From the NCBI GenBank assembly GCA_964402065.1, contig CAYOAN010000011.1, forward strand, positions 1 to 6,254: DNA of 6,254 bases, written 5' to 3'. The notes beneath the pieces are model-generated. The model saw only the letters and a list, made by a program, of their open reading frames with translations, made no database searches and was not told the origin of the DNA. Position numbers and translations under genes: made by a program. Every line of letters begins with the position of its first letter. The stretch's first letter is position 1. This document shows positions 1 through 4,617 of the stretch, one piece after another. The stretch is from CAIWMF01 sp964402065. GTDB lineage: Bacteria > Verrucomicrobiota > Verrucomicrobiia > Chthoniobacterales > UBA6821.

Positions 1-562
1 TCGCCTCGATCCCCACCACCAGCACGGGGAATGGGCTACTTTTCAGCCCTCGCGGAATGGGTTTGCCAGATTCATGCACATGCAAAGTGTGAGGAAAACC
101 GGCATATCTGTCGAATTCTTTAGCCCACACCCCTTTGATTGATGTGGGGCAGATGACCAGGAGCTTCTGTGTCAACCCATGTTTGCGCCTCAGGCCAGCC
201 AGGGCGATAGATGAGAGCGTTTTCCCAGCCCCCATCACCCAAAACAGGGCGAACCCCGGTAGCGGCCATGCCTTTGTTACCCCCTCCAGTTGGCGGGGCA
301 GAAGGCGCACGTCTTTCAGGACAGAGGACGGATCGCAGGACAGTGGAGGGATAAGGACTGACGGCTTGCAAAGCCTGTGTATCTCCTCCGATACCATGTC
401 CGGGGGCAGGCAATTCACCGCATGGGAGGCCACTAGTTCATTCAGGGGGGCCACCCAAATTTTGCTCGACGCGTTCCAGCGGGCTCCCGCTGATTTCGCG
501 ATGTGATTCTCGAAGAACGGAAGACGAAACACTATCTTCCCGTTTTCAACTGATGCTTTCAT
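1..562 (-). CDS. SNF2-type DNA helicase/ATPase, N-terminal part (runs off left edge)
   Basis: I read this frame directly; it stays open for 187 codons and leaves the window, so only the N-terminus is present. Residues about 9-40 (FRLPFFENH...GARWNASSKIWVAPL) resemble the HARP-like substrate-recognition region found in front of SMARCAL1-type ATPases. An RQLEGV segment follows at 90-95, a Q-motif position, then a Walker A motif FWVMGAGKT at 107-115 and motif Ia LLVICPTSIKGVWAKEF at 134-150, typical of SNF2 proteins. Seen: the motifs. Known: the family moves or remodels DNA using ATP, and phage versions sit among replication and recombination genes. The start ATG at 560-562 is preceded by GGGGAAAAGA, a weak ribosome site. 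The DEAH box and second RecA-like domain would lie left of the window. Family call fairly sure; exact role unknown. Confidence 0.85.
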   Translation of the reverse strand, partial: MKASVENGKIVFRLPFFENHIAKSAGARWNASSKIWVAPLNELVASHAVNCLPPDMVSEEIHRLCKPSVLIPPLSCDPSSVLKDVRLLPRQLEGVTKAWPLPGFALFWVMGAGKTLSSIALAGLRRKHGLTQKLLVICPTSIKGVWAKEFDRYAGFPHTLHVHESGKPIPRGLKSSPFPVLVVGIEA

Positions 563-581
563 TCTTTTCCCCAAAAGAAGG

Positions 582-601
582 GCCGGTTATACGATACCGG
601 C
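582..601 (-). other. Stem-loop between 647-1177 gene and helicase gene
   Basis: GCCGGT (582-587) pairs perfectly with ACCGGC (596-601) around an 8-nt loop. On the minus strand it is followed by CCTTCTTTT, so a weak terminator or a processing site in front of the helicase is possible. The T-run is broken and short, so I do not call it a terminator. A second small stem, TGGCG...CGCCA (617-636), lies just upstream in the transcript. Confidence 0.35.
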
Positions 602-646
602 AAACGGGGGAGGAGGTGGCGCTATGACGGTCGCCAGCCGGGGGAT

Positions 647-1177
647 TTAATCCGGGGTGCCGCCCTCGGAATCCGTCTCGTCGATGTCGGGGGTCTTCTC
701 GACCTTCTCGACGATGTCGGGGGTCTTCTCGACCTTCTCGAGCTTGGTGGCAGCCTTCGCATCGGCCTTGGCTTTGATTGCGGCTTCCTTCTCGGCGATC
801 CCGGCAGCTTCAGCAGCTTCGTTCGCCTTGCGGAAATCGCCGGCGATAGTGGTGATCTGATCACGGACCACGTTGGCCTTGTCGGCGGCATCCTTCTGGG
901 CCTCGGTGTAATCAGTACCTTCGGGAACTTCCGGCAGTTTGACCAGCTTGCGCAAAATGCCGCCGAGAGTCATCCGAATCTGGCCGTTGTTCAGGTGGCC
1001 ATACTTGACGGTGTTGATACCGCACTCCTGGGCGATGTAAATCACTTGGGCGAGCGAAAGACCGGCCAGCGAGTTGCCGATGAAGTCGTCCTTGTGAAAG
1101 CTGCCTCCGGGGGTCTTGACCATGTTCGCGATATTCGGACGGATTTTGGCCTTCGTGGCCAGTTGCGTGTTTTCCAT
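647..1177 (-). CDS. Unknown protein with LNxGQxRM motif, coiled-coil-like A/K/E-rich middle and acidic tail
   Basis: The product is 176 aa. I chose the ATG at 1175-1177 because it follows AGGAGAAGAACCAA; an ATG 45 bases upstream in frame has no such site. Residues about 38-76 hold an LSLAQVIYIAQECGI helix, then KYGHLNNGQIRMTLGGILRK, which closely matches a segment in the product of 4617-5276. Residues 90-146 are rich in Ala, Lys and Glu and look helical. Residues 147-166 are two copies of EKVEKTPDI(V/D), and the tail is acidic (DETDSEGGTPD). I do not recognise the family; a small DNA-binding or replication accessory protein is a guess. It has its own promoter (P1) and precedes the helicase by 84 bases, so the two are probably co-transcribed. 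Confidence 0.85.
   Translation of the reverse strand: MENTQLATKAKIRPNIANMVKTPGGSFHKDDFIGNSLAGLSLAQVIYIAQECGINTVKYGHLNNGQIRMTLGGILRKLVKLPEVPEGTDYTEAQKDAADKANVVRDQITTIAGDFRKANEAAEAAGIAEKEAAIKAKADAKAATKLEKVEKTPDIVEKVEKTPDIDETDSEGGTPD
681..740 (-). repeat. 30-bp tandem duplication inside the 647-1177 gene
   Basis: Positions 681-710 and 711-740 are identical except at the first base (29 of 30). The unit is ten codons and duplicates EKVEKTPDI(V/D) in the C-terminal tail. The near identity indicates a recent duplication or a slippage-prone tract that may vary in length between relatives. Confidence 0.9.
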
Positions 1178-1233
1178 TTGGTTCTTCTCCTGTAAACAAT
1201 TGATGTTGATTCGCCTCGTCATCGAGCACCCCC

Positions 1234-1262
1234 ATTATACCACGGTAGGGGCCAGGGCACAA
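1234..1262 (-). promoter_or_regulatory. Promoter P1 (extended -10, sigma70 type)
   Basis: On the minus strand TTGTGC (1257-1262) is followed by a 17-bp spacer and TATAAT (1234-1239), with TGG directly before the -10 box, an extended -10. The predicted start is near 1227, giving a leader of about 50 bases before the 647-1177 gene. A short inverted repeat CTCG-N4-CGAG (1215-1226) lies right after the start, in the same place as the longer inverted repeats after P2 and P3. Confidence 0.75.
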
Positions 1263-1282
1263 TGGGGATAGAGGGGTTAATA

Positions 1283-1301
1283 CCTGTTTGCGAGAAACAG
1301 G
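1283..1301 (-). terminator. Stem-loop after 1302-1568 gene, possible weak terminator
   Basis: CCTGTTT (1283-1289) and AAACAGG (1295-1301) form a perfect 7-bp stem with a 5-nt loop directly after the TAG stop of the 1302-1568 gene. On the minus strand it is followed by TATTAACCCC, not a U-run, so intrinsic termination would be weak. Its place between the end of the P2 gene set and promoter P1 fits an operon end. Confidence 0.4.
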
Positions 1302-1568
1302 CTAGTGCTCCAGGAGGATCAATGCGTCGCCGCCGACCTCGATGATGAACGAATTCACCCGCCGAACTTCCGGAGCTTCCCCGTCAGCGCAGATGATGGC
1401 ATTGACCTTCTGGCCGCCGGCGTCGAGTCTATTCATATCGTCCATGTGATGCATCACAACATCAGACGACACATTGAAAGCGTCGTACCCGTTGACGGTC
1501 TTGACGATCTCCTTTGGCACCGAAAAATAGATGCCGGTACGATCTTTCACAATACAGGCTGGTTTCAT
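1302..1568 (-). CDS. Hypothetical 88-aa protein
   Basis: The product begins MKPACIVKDRTGIYFSVPKE and ends VNSFIIEVGGDALILLEH. The ATG follows AGGAGAAGTGAA. The upstream gene's TAA stop lies a few bases before this site, leaving only 14 bases between genes, so the two are surely in one transcript. The hydrophobic pattern suggests a small mixed alpha/beta fold with a central acidic and His/Met segment (VVMHHMDDMNRLD, about residues 37-49). I see no signal peptide, membrane segment or known motif. Last gene before the stem-loop at 1283-1301 and promoter P1. Family not recognised. Confidence 0.8.
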   Translation of the reverse strand: MKPACIVKDRTGIYFSVPKEIVKTVNGYDAFNVSSDVVMHHMDDMNRLDAGGQKVNAIICADGEAPEVRRVNSFIIEVGGDALILLEH

Positions 1569-1582
1569 TTCACTTCTCCTGG

Positions 1583-2068
1583 TTAGCTGCCGGTGTTACG
1601 ACGGTTTTCCCTGGTGTTACGGTCCACGCAGGTCTTGCATTTCGACCCGCCGGACTTGGGGAATCGAGAACGATCCTTGATCTGACCGCAGACGCTGCAT
1701 TCCTTGGCGTGGGCCAAATCCGACTCGGACTTGATTCTGGACTGGGCGACGCGCATGTTGTGCTTGTTGAACTCGATGCCATCGGTAAAATCTTCGATTA
1801 CCAGCCCCCGGCGGGTCAGATCGTACTCGCTGAGAGTGCCTTCGGCCTTGCGAATCTCCAAGTACACATCATACTTACCCGGCATCGGGCGGCGTTCCCA
1901 GGAGTTCTCGTCCTCGATGAACTCCTTGATCAGGCCGGAGTACAGGACCGTGATCCTTTCCTCGACCGCCGACCGAGGCACCAGGATGCCAGTATCGGAC
2001 TGGATGCCTCGAATCAGGCCGGACGCTGCTGACCCGATCAAACTCGCTGCTGTGTGGCTAATCTTCAT
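1583..2068 (-). CDS. 161-aa protein with C-terminal CxxC...CxxC zinc motif
   Basis: The ATG follows TAAGGAGAATCGCA, where TAA is the upstream gene's stop, so translation is probably coupled. The N-terminus (MKISHTAASLIGSAASGLIRGIQ) is small-residue rich and could form a helix; I do not call it a signal peptide. Residues 31-115 look like a globular domain rich in charged residues. Cys124, Cys127, Cys144 and Cys147 (CSVCGQIKDRSRFPKSGGSKCKTC) match the small zinc-binding module often placed before HNH nuclease domains in phage proteins. Here it is at the C-terminus and is followed only by a short basic tail (VDRNTRENRRNTGS). No HNH residues are visible. Nucleic-acid binding is a reasonable inference; a nuclease activity is not supported. 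Confidence 0.85.
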   Translation of the reverse strand: MKISHTAASLIGSAASGLIRGIQSDTGILVPRSAVEERITVLYSGLIKEFIEDENSWERRPMPGKYDVYLEIRKAEGTLSEYDLTRRGLVIEDFTDGIEFNKHNMRVAQSRIKSESDLAHAKECSVCGQIKDRSRFPKSGGSKCKTCVDRNTRENRRNTGS

Positions 2069-2079
2069 TGCGATTCTCC

Positions 2080-2433
2080 TTACTGGGTTAAAATGAAATC
2101 GATCAGGGCGATCCGGGCTTCGATCATGCTGACTTCAAACCAAGCATCCCCCAATTGTGTTGGCTCCCATTTTCCGTCGGCCCTATACACATACCCGTCG
2201 AACAACTCGATTAACTCGGGGAACATGTTGTTGAAGTCTTCTTCGATGGCCTCAACGAAATCCAACCAGCACGGCAATTTCGGGTCACTATCTTGGCTCA
2301 TAACTGATCTGAGTTCGATACAAATGAACGCCAAGCCGAAACGGCTGAAATCTCTCTGAAGATTTTCTCTCGCCGCCATGTACAATGCGCGCTTGTAATC
2401 GTCAATTTGGGCAAACCGCCGGATCTCATTCAT
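2080..2433 (-). CDS. Hypothetical 117-aa acidic protein
   Basis: I chose the ATG at 2431-2433 (MNEIRRFAQIDDYKRALYMA...) rather than the longer in-frame ORF, because it overlaps the end of the upstream gene as ATGAATGA, an 8-base overlap typical of translational coupling. A GGAG lies 10 bases upstream. The protein is rich in Asp, Glu, Phe and Trp (WLDFVEAIEEDFNNMFPELIELFDGYVYRADGKWEP in the middle, then a helical end with EARIALIDFILTQ) and is probably mostly helical and soluble. Its TAA stop is part of the next gene's ribosome site. Family not recognised; an acidic small phage protein that binds a host partner would be a guess only. Confidence 0.8.
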   Translation of the reverse strand: MNEIRRFAQIDDYKRALYMAARENLQRDFSRFGLAFICIELRSVMSQDSDPKLPCWLDFVEAIEEDFNNMFPELIELFDGYVYRADGKWEPTQLGDAWFEVSMIEARIALIDFILTQ

Positions 2434-2911
2434 CGTTGTTACGCTCCATGTCGACCAGCTTGAGGACGCAGGAGCTAACCGCCATGCTGATCTGGACGTA
2501 AAACATCCAGGGGTCCGACTCGACGGTTTCGATGATGTCCCTGGCACACTGGCGCATTTCGTTCGTCAAATCGCGCAACAGGGTGCTGCCGGGTTTTTCC
2601 GATTTCAACTCCAGGGTGCCGCCGATCTGGTGGAAGGCGGACGCGGCCAAACATCGGGCCAACTGATGCGACGAAAAAAGCCCGTTTACAATTCTGTCGT
2701 TCATTGTGCCCCCCCTCTGGTCGATATGCTCGGTCTTTTTCTCGATTTCTTTCAAAGCCTTCTCGAGATTGACGTGAAGATCGCGGCTATCGCTGCGGCG
2801 TTCGATAATGCCGGTAGGCACATGGGTCACACACACACCGTTATGGCGCGGGCACCAAGTAGTTCCCGTGTCATACGTCTCTACTATGCAGTCTTCCCGA
2901 AGCAGTTTCAT
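2426..2911 (-). CDS. Release-factor-like domain without GGQ, fused to unknown C-terminal region
   Basis: The product is 161 aa. The ATG follows AGGAGAAAAC. Residues 1-60 include GVCVTHVPTGIIERRSDSRD then LHVNLEKALKEIEKK, which follow the signature of the class I release factor catalytic domain (V.VTH.PTG....C..RSQH.N..KAL). The position of the usual GGQ loop reads ETYDTGTTWCPRHN, about four residues shorter and without GGQ, so peptidyl-tRNA hydrolysis is unlikely. Residues 70-161 start at an internal Met (MNDRIVNGLF) and look helical with no known motif. A run of seven G's lies at the junction (2706-2712). Removing one base would end the first part in a TGA overlapping that internal ATG, so this may be two genes read as one. 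It overlaps the next gene by 8 bases. Confidence 0.75.
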   Translation of the reverse strand: MKLLREDCIVETYDTGTTWCPRHNGVCVTHVPTGIIERRSDSRDLHVNLEKALKEIEKKTEHIDQRGGTMNDRIVNGLFSSHQLARCLAASAFHQIGGTLELKSEKPGSTLLRDLTNEMRQCARDIIETVESDPWMFYVQISMAVSSCVLKLVDMERNNDE

Positions 2912-2930
2912 GTTTTCTCCTAGTCAAATG

Positions 2931-2981
2931 GGGGCCAGCGTCACTGGCAGTCTGGTCGTTCAACTGGCCCCAGCGTCGCTG
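2931..2981 (-). other. Leader stem-loop with an internal 12-bp near-repeat
   Basis: GGGGCCAG (2931-2938) pairs with CTGGCCCC (2964-2971), an 8-bp stem with a 25-nt loop, in the leader of the 2426-2911 gene and just upstream of its ribosome site. CCAGCGTCACTG (2935-2946) recurs as CCAGCGTCGCTG (2970-2981), 35 bases away with one difference. It could be an RNA hairpin or a protein site; no U-run follows. Confidence 0.45.
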
Positions 2982-2994
2982 ACAATTCAGTCGT

Positions 2995-3330
2995 TTAATG
3001 GACAGGCCGGCCCGGCATAGGCTCCGCCTGAAGACATTGTGGAGCGTTGTTAAAGGCGACCAGACCGGCGTCGACAAGGAGTTCCACCTCCTTATCGACG
3101 GCAGCCTTGAATTCATCCATGTTCTCCTGGGTACCAATGCTGCTGAGACGTTCGATAGCTTCATGTATTTTCCCCGCCGATGCTTCGATAAAAGCTAAGA
3201 ATCTCGCCTCGTCTCGATTGCGAGACTCGATGATTTCTGGGTGCCTCGACGCCGTTTGCTGGATCACCGCCTTCGCCAGGAACTTGGACATAAGCGCAAC
3301 AGCGATGTGGCCAACGATATCTCTATCCAT
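2995..3330 (-). CDS. Hypothetical 111-aa helical protein
   Basis: The ATG at 3328-3330 (MDRDIVGHIAVALMSKFLAK) follows GGAGAAATGAA; the longer in-frame ORF would start inside the leader hairpins and has no ribosome site. The sequence is largely helix-forming with alternating acidic and basic residues (RNRDEARFLAFIEASAGKIHEAIERL; then DEFKAAVDKEVELLVDAGLVAF) and ends in a Pro-rich PMPGRPVH tail. The first 20 residues are hydrophobic but contain Lys and Asp, so I do not call a membrane segment. Family not recognised. Second gene after promoter P2. Confidence 0.8.
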   Translation of the reverse strand: MDRDIVGHIAVALMSKFLAKAVIQQTASRHPEIIESRNRDEARFLAFIEASAGKIHEAIERLSSIGTQENMDEFKAAVDKEVELLVDAGLVAFNNAPQCLQAEPMPGRPVH

Positions 3331-3347
3331 TTCATTTCTCCATAAAA

Positions 3348-3404
3348 GGTGCGGAATGCACCACATGGCGTGCTGATCCAGTACGCCATAAGGTGGGGAT
3401 CAGC
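3348..3404 (-). promoter_or_regulatory. Leader with alternative pairings before 2995-3330 gene
   Basis: Three pairings are visible. GGATCAGC (3397-3404) pairs over 8 bp with GCTGATCC (3372-3379). ATGGCGT (3365-3371) pairs over 7 bp with ACGCCAT (3383-3389), and its 11-nt loop contains 3372-3379. GGTGC (3348-3352) pairs with GCACC (3358-3362). The first two cannot easily form together. The first arm overlaps the TGA stop of the upstream gene (3400-3402), so a terminating ribosome would favour the second pairing. The ribosome site is not directly covered by any of them. Confidence 0.45.
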
Positions 3405-3930
3405 AATTGCGGGCGAAGTCTTCCAAGGTGGCGACCATTTTCTCAAACACCCGCAGGGACGCCGCGCCGCGCGAGGACATGGCCTTCATGTCCAAGTCAC
3501 CGGGCCATCTCTTCCAGCCCATGTCCGGCTCATGTATTAGGTAGTTGCACTTGCAGGCGGCCATGAGCATCTGCGCCAGTACGGGAAACGTCGCGGGGGA
3601 TTCCATTCCCCCCTCGTATTTCGTTTTCAACCTGTTATGTCGGCGGAGCAGCTTGATGCCATCCTCGGCGCTGGCCAGATCGACGCTGTTTCCGTCAGTA
3701 CAGCTGATTCCAACTCGGATCGCATATGGGTGCATGAACAATTCCTCTTTGCCACTATCGCTGCCCACCTGCGCTGACAATTTGATCGTCGTGCGGGGGC
3801 CGTCCCAGCGTGTTCTGGGCATCGTCACTTCCAAAACAATGTGGCCGTATGGGGAATTCCGCTTCTCCATACCAACGTAGGCATACGGCTCATCGCCGCA
3901 TATGATGTCTTTGATTTTATTGCTTTCCAT
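3400..3930 (-). CDS. Hypothetical 176-aa protein
   Basis: The ATG at 3928-3930 follows TGAGGAAAATAAAAA, a modest ribosome site, and overlaps the end of the upstream gene by 14 bases. The N-terminal half (residues about 25-85: HIVLEVTMPRT, TTIKLSAQVGS, YAIRVGISCTDG) looks like beta strands. The C-terminal half (DLASAEDGIKLLRRHNRLK, FPVLAQMLMAACKCNYLI, SLRVFEKMVATLEDFARN) looks helical and holds two close Cys residues. I see no catalytic motif and do not recognise a family. It is the first complete gene after promoter P2, so its level probably depends on that internal promoter as well as on read-through from P3. Confidence 0.85.
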   Translation of the reverse strand: MESNKIKDIICGDEPYAYVGMEKRNSPYGHIVLEVTMPRTRWDGPRTTIKLSAQVGSDSGKEELFMHPYAIRVGISCTDGNSVDLASAEDGIKLLRRHNRLKTKYEGGMESPATFPVLAQMLMAACKCNYLIHEPDMGWKRWPGDLDMKAMSSRGAASLRVFEKMVATLEDFARNC

Positions 3931-4219
3931 TTTTTATTTTCCTCAATAGAGCGGTCGATCGACCAGGAGACCCATTATACCATGACTCTCCTGATCTGTC
4001 AAGGTCCAACAGATCATCGATATAGTCGACGATCTGTTGCGACGAAAGCCATGCGTTGAACAAATCATTGACAACAATGATGAAGGGTGGAGGATTATCC
4101 AGGAAGTGCATGATGATATCGTCCTGGATACGGTCAGGCATCTTTGCGAAGGTCAGCAACGCAGCCGCACTCATCTTGGCGCGAATGCGGGCTTTATCGT
4201 CCTGGATACGGTCAGGCAT
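3917..4219 (-). CDS. Hypothetical 100-aa protein with duplicated N-terminus
   Basis: The ATG at 4217-4219 follows AAGGGGAACGAG and comes directly after the conserved leader element at 4230-4289. The first eight residues, MPDRIQDD, recur exactly at residues 27-34, because a 27-bp sequence is repeated in frame 78 bases apart. The second copy also offers an ATG (4139-4141), but the site in front of it is poor. The middle (FLDNPPPFIIVVNDLFNAWLSS) is hydrophobic and the following part acidic (IVDYIDDLLDLDRSGE). The 3' end of the gene carries promoter P2 and overlaps the next start by 14 bases. Family not recognised. If the duplication is recent, the ancestral protein may have begun at the second Met. 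Confidence 0.75.
   Translation of the reverse strand: MPDRIQDDKARIRAKMSAAALLTFAKMPDRIQDDIIMHFLDNPPPFIIVVNDLFNAWLSSQQIVDYIDDLLDLDRSGESWYNGSPGRSTALLRKIKNGKQ
3953..3964. promoter_or_regulatory. Palindromic operator candidate downstream of P2
   Basis: GGTCGATCGACC is a perfect 12-bp palindrome lying just after the predicted P2 start (near 3967). The GGTCG...CGACC half-sites also occur just after P3 (5317-5331) with a wider spacing, so a common dimeric regulator is plausible. It could instead form a 5' stem in the transcript. Confidence 0.5.
3974..4002 (-). promoter_or_regulatory. Promoter P2 (full consensus sigma70, extended -10)
   Basis: On the minus strand TTGACA (3997-4002), a 17-bp spacer and TATAAT (3974-3979) match the sigma70 consensus at every position, with TGG before the -10 box. 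It lies inside the last codons of the 3917-4219 gene and points at the 3400-3930 gene. Such a perfect promoter would be very strong unless repressed, which fits the palindrome at 3953-3964. Confidence 0.85.
4117..4143. repeat. 27-bp direct repeat, copy 1 (copy 2 at 4195-4221)
   Basis: Positions 4117-4143 and 4195-4221 are identical over 27 bases and 78 bases apart (26 codons). They encode the two MPDRIQDD segments of the 3917-4219 product, and each ends just past an ATG. A duplication of the gene's start is the simplest reading. Confidence 0.9.
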
Positions 4220-4221
4220 CT
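4195..4221. repeat. 27-bp direct repeat, copy 2
   Basis: Perfect match to 4117-4143. It covers the chosen start codon of the 3917-4219 gene and its first eight codons. Confidence 0.9.
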
Positions 4222-4229
4222 CGTTCCCC

Positions 4230-4289
4230 TTGGCAATAGGCAGGATTGCCTTAACTGCCCACTGGTCAGAATGGGCAGTAATCGGTCCC
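4230..4289 (-). promoter_or_regulatory. Conserved structured leader element, downstream copy
   Basis: This is a diverged duplicate of 4558-4617, aligned without gaps at an offset of 328 bases. ACTGCCCA (4254-4261) pairs perfectly with TGGGCAGT (4272-4279) around the 10-nt loop CTGGTCAGAA. A second small stem, AGGCA-GGAT-TGCCT (4238-4251), follows in the transcript. Bases 4230-4251 match the other copy at 21 of 22 positions. It fills the gap between the stop at 4300 and the start at 4219, ending just before the ribosome site. Confidence 0.7.
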
Positions 4290-4299
4290 TGCTTTACGC

Positions 4300-4545
4300 C
4301 TACAGGTTCCACATTTTTTCGTGGAGCCCCTCAATGGCACCCTCGGGCATGTGCCGAGGGTCAACGAAAACCCGGCGAGTGGCCCGGAACTTTTGGCCCG
4401 GGTGCTTCCGGACCAGATCCATTAAGATACTTGACGGCCCGTACAACTCGTACCTGCCAGTAACTACGAGTTGTACGTATTTCTTCCCGTGGAGTTCTAC
4501 GTAGAACTCCACGAGCATTGCCGGTTCTTTTTGAACGGTCCTCAT
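4300..4545 (-). CDS. Hypothetical 81-aa protein carrying large inverted repeats in its coding sequence
   Basis: The ATG at 4543-4545 follows CTGGAGAATATC, a good ribosome site shared base for base with the 4617-5276 gene. The product (MRTVQKEPAMLVEFYVELHG...) has a beta-rich first half (VEFYVELHGKKYVQLVVTGRYELYG), then LMDLVRKHPGQKFRATRRVFVDPRHMPEGAIEGLHEKMWNL. No known motif, no membrane segment. Four 9-bp half-sites lie in codons 11-36, as two inverted repeats in register with the reading frame. The gene is flanked on both sides by copies of the structured leader element (4558-4617 and 4230-4289). Family not recognised; autoregulation through its own coding sequence is a possibility only. 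Confidence 0.8.
   Translation of the reverse strand: MRTVQKEPAMLVEFYVELHGKKYVQLVVTGRYELYGPSSILMDLVRKHPGQKFRATRRVFVDPRHMPEGAIEGLHEKMWNL
4440..4477. repeat. Inverted repeat, 13-bp perfect arms
   Basis: Arms 4440-4452 and 4465-4477 are perfectly complementary with a 12-base centre. Each arm contains the 9-bp half-site GTACAACTC (4441-4449) or its complement GAGTTGTAC (4468-4476). Lies inside the 4300-4545 gene. Confidence 0.9.
4488..4513. repeat. 26-bp perfect palindrome
   Basis: Arms 4488-4500 and 4501-4513 are perfectly complementary with no spacer; the centre is CTACGTAG. The half-sites GAGTTCTAC (4492-4500) and GTAGAACTC (4501-4509) differ from those at 4440-4477 by one base. It encodes VEFYVELH near the start of the 4300-4545 gene. 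It could be a dimer binding site, or form a strong hairpin in the mRNA. Confidence 0.9.
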
Positions 4546-4558
4546 GATATTCTCCAGT
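4542..4558 (-). repeat. 17-bp shared start region (second copy at 5273-5289)
   Basis: On the minus strand ACTGGAGAATATCATGA is identical at 4542-4558 and 5273-5289. It covers the ribosome site and start codon of the 4300-4545 and 4617-5276 genes. Identity this long in a start region suggests a duplicated leader or a shared translational control site. Confidence 0.85.
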
Positions 4559-4617
4559 TGGTAATAGGCAGGATTGCCTGAACAGGACCCTGGTTAGAAG
4601 GCCCTGTGCTCGGTTCC
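4558..4617 (-). promoter_or_regulatory. Conserved structured leader element, upstream copy
   Basis: Partner of 4230-4289. ACAGGACC (4582-4589) pairs with GGCCCTGT (4600-4607) with one A-C mismatch, around the loop CTGGTTAGAA, which differs from the other copy's loop at one base. Three stem positions changed on both sides so that pairing is kept. The small stem AGGCA-GGAT-TGCCT recurs at 4566-4579. It fills the gap between the stop of 4617-5276 and the start of 4300-4545. Confidence 0.7.

Noticed and set aside
135..506. Plus-strand open frame of 123 codons
   Set aside because: It lies opposite the helicase frame, whose Walker A and motif Ia are clear; no ribosome site.
1514..2032. Plus-strand open frame of 172 codons
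   Set aside because: It lies opposite the zinc-motif gene at 1583-2068, which has a strong ribosome site and the CxxC...CxxC pattern.
4037..4504. Two overlapping plus-strand frames (4037-4504, 4056-4463)
   Set aside because: Both are antisense to two minus-strand genes and cross the structured leader; no ribosome site.
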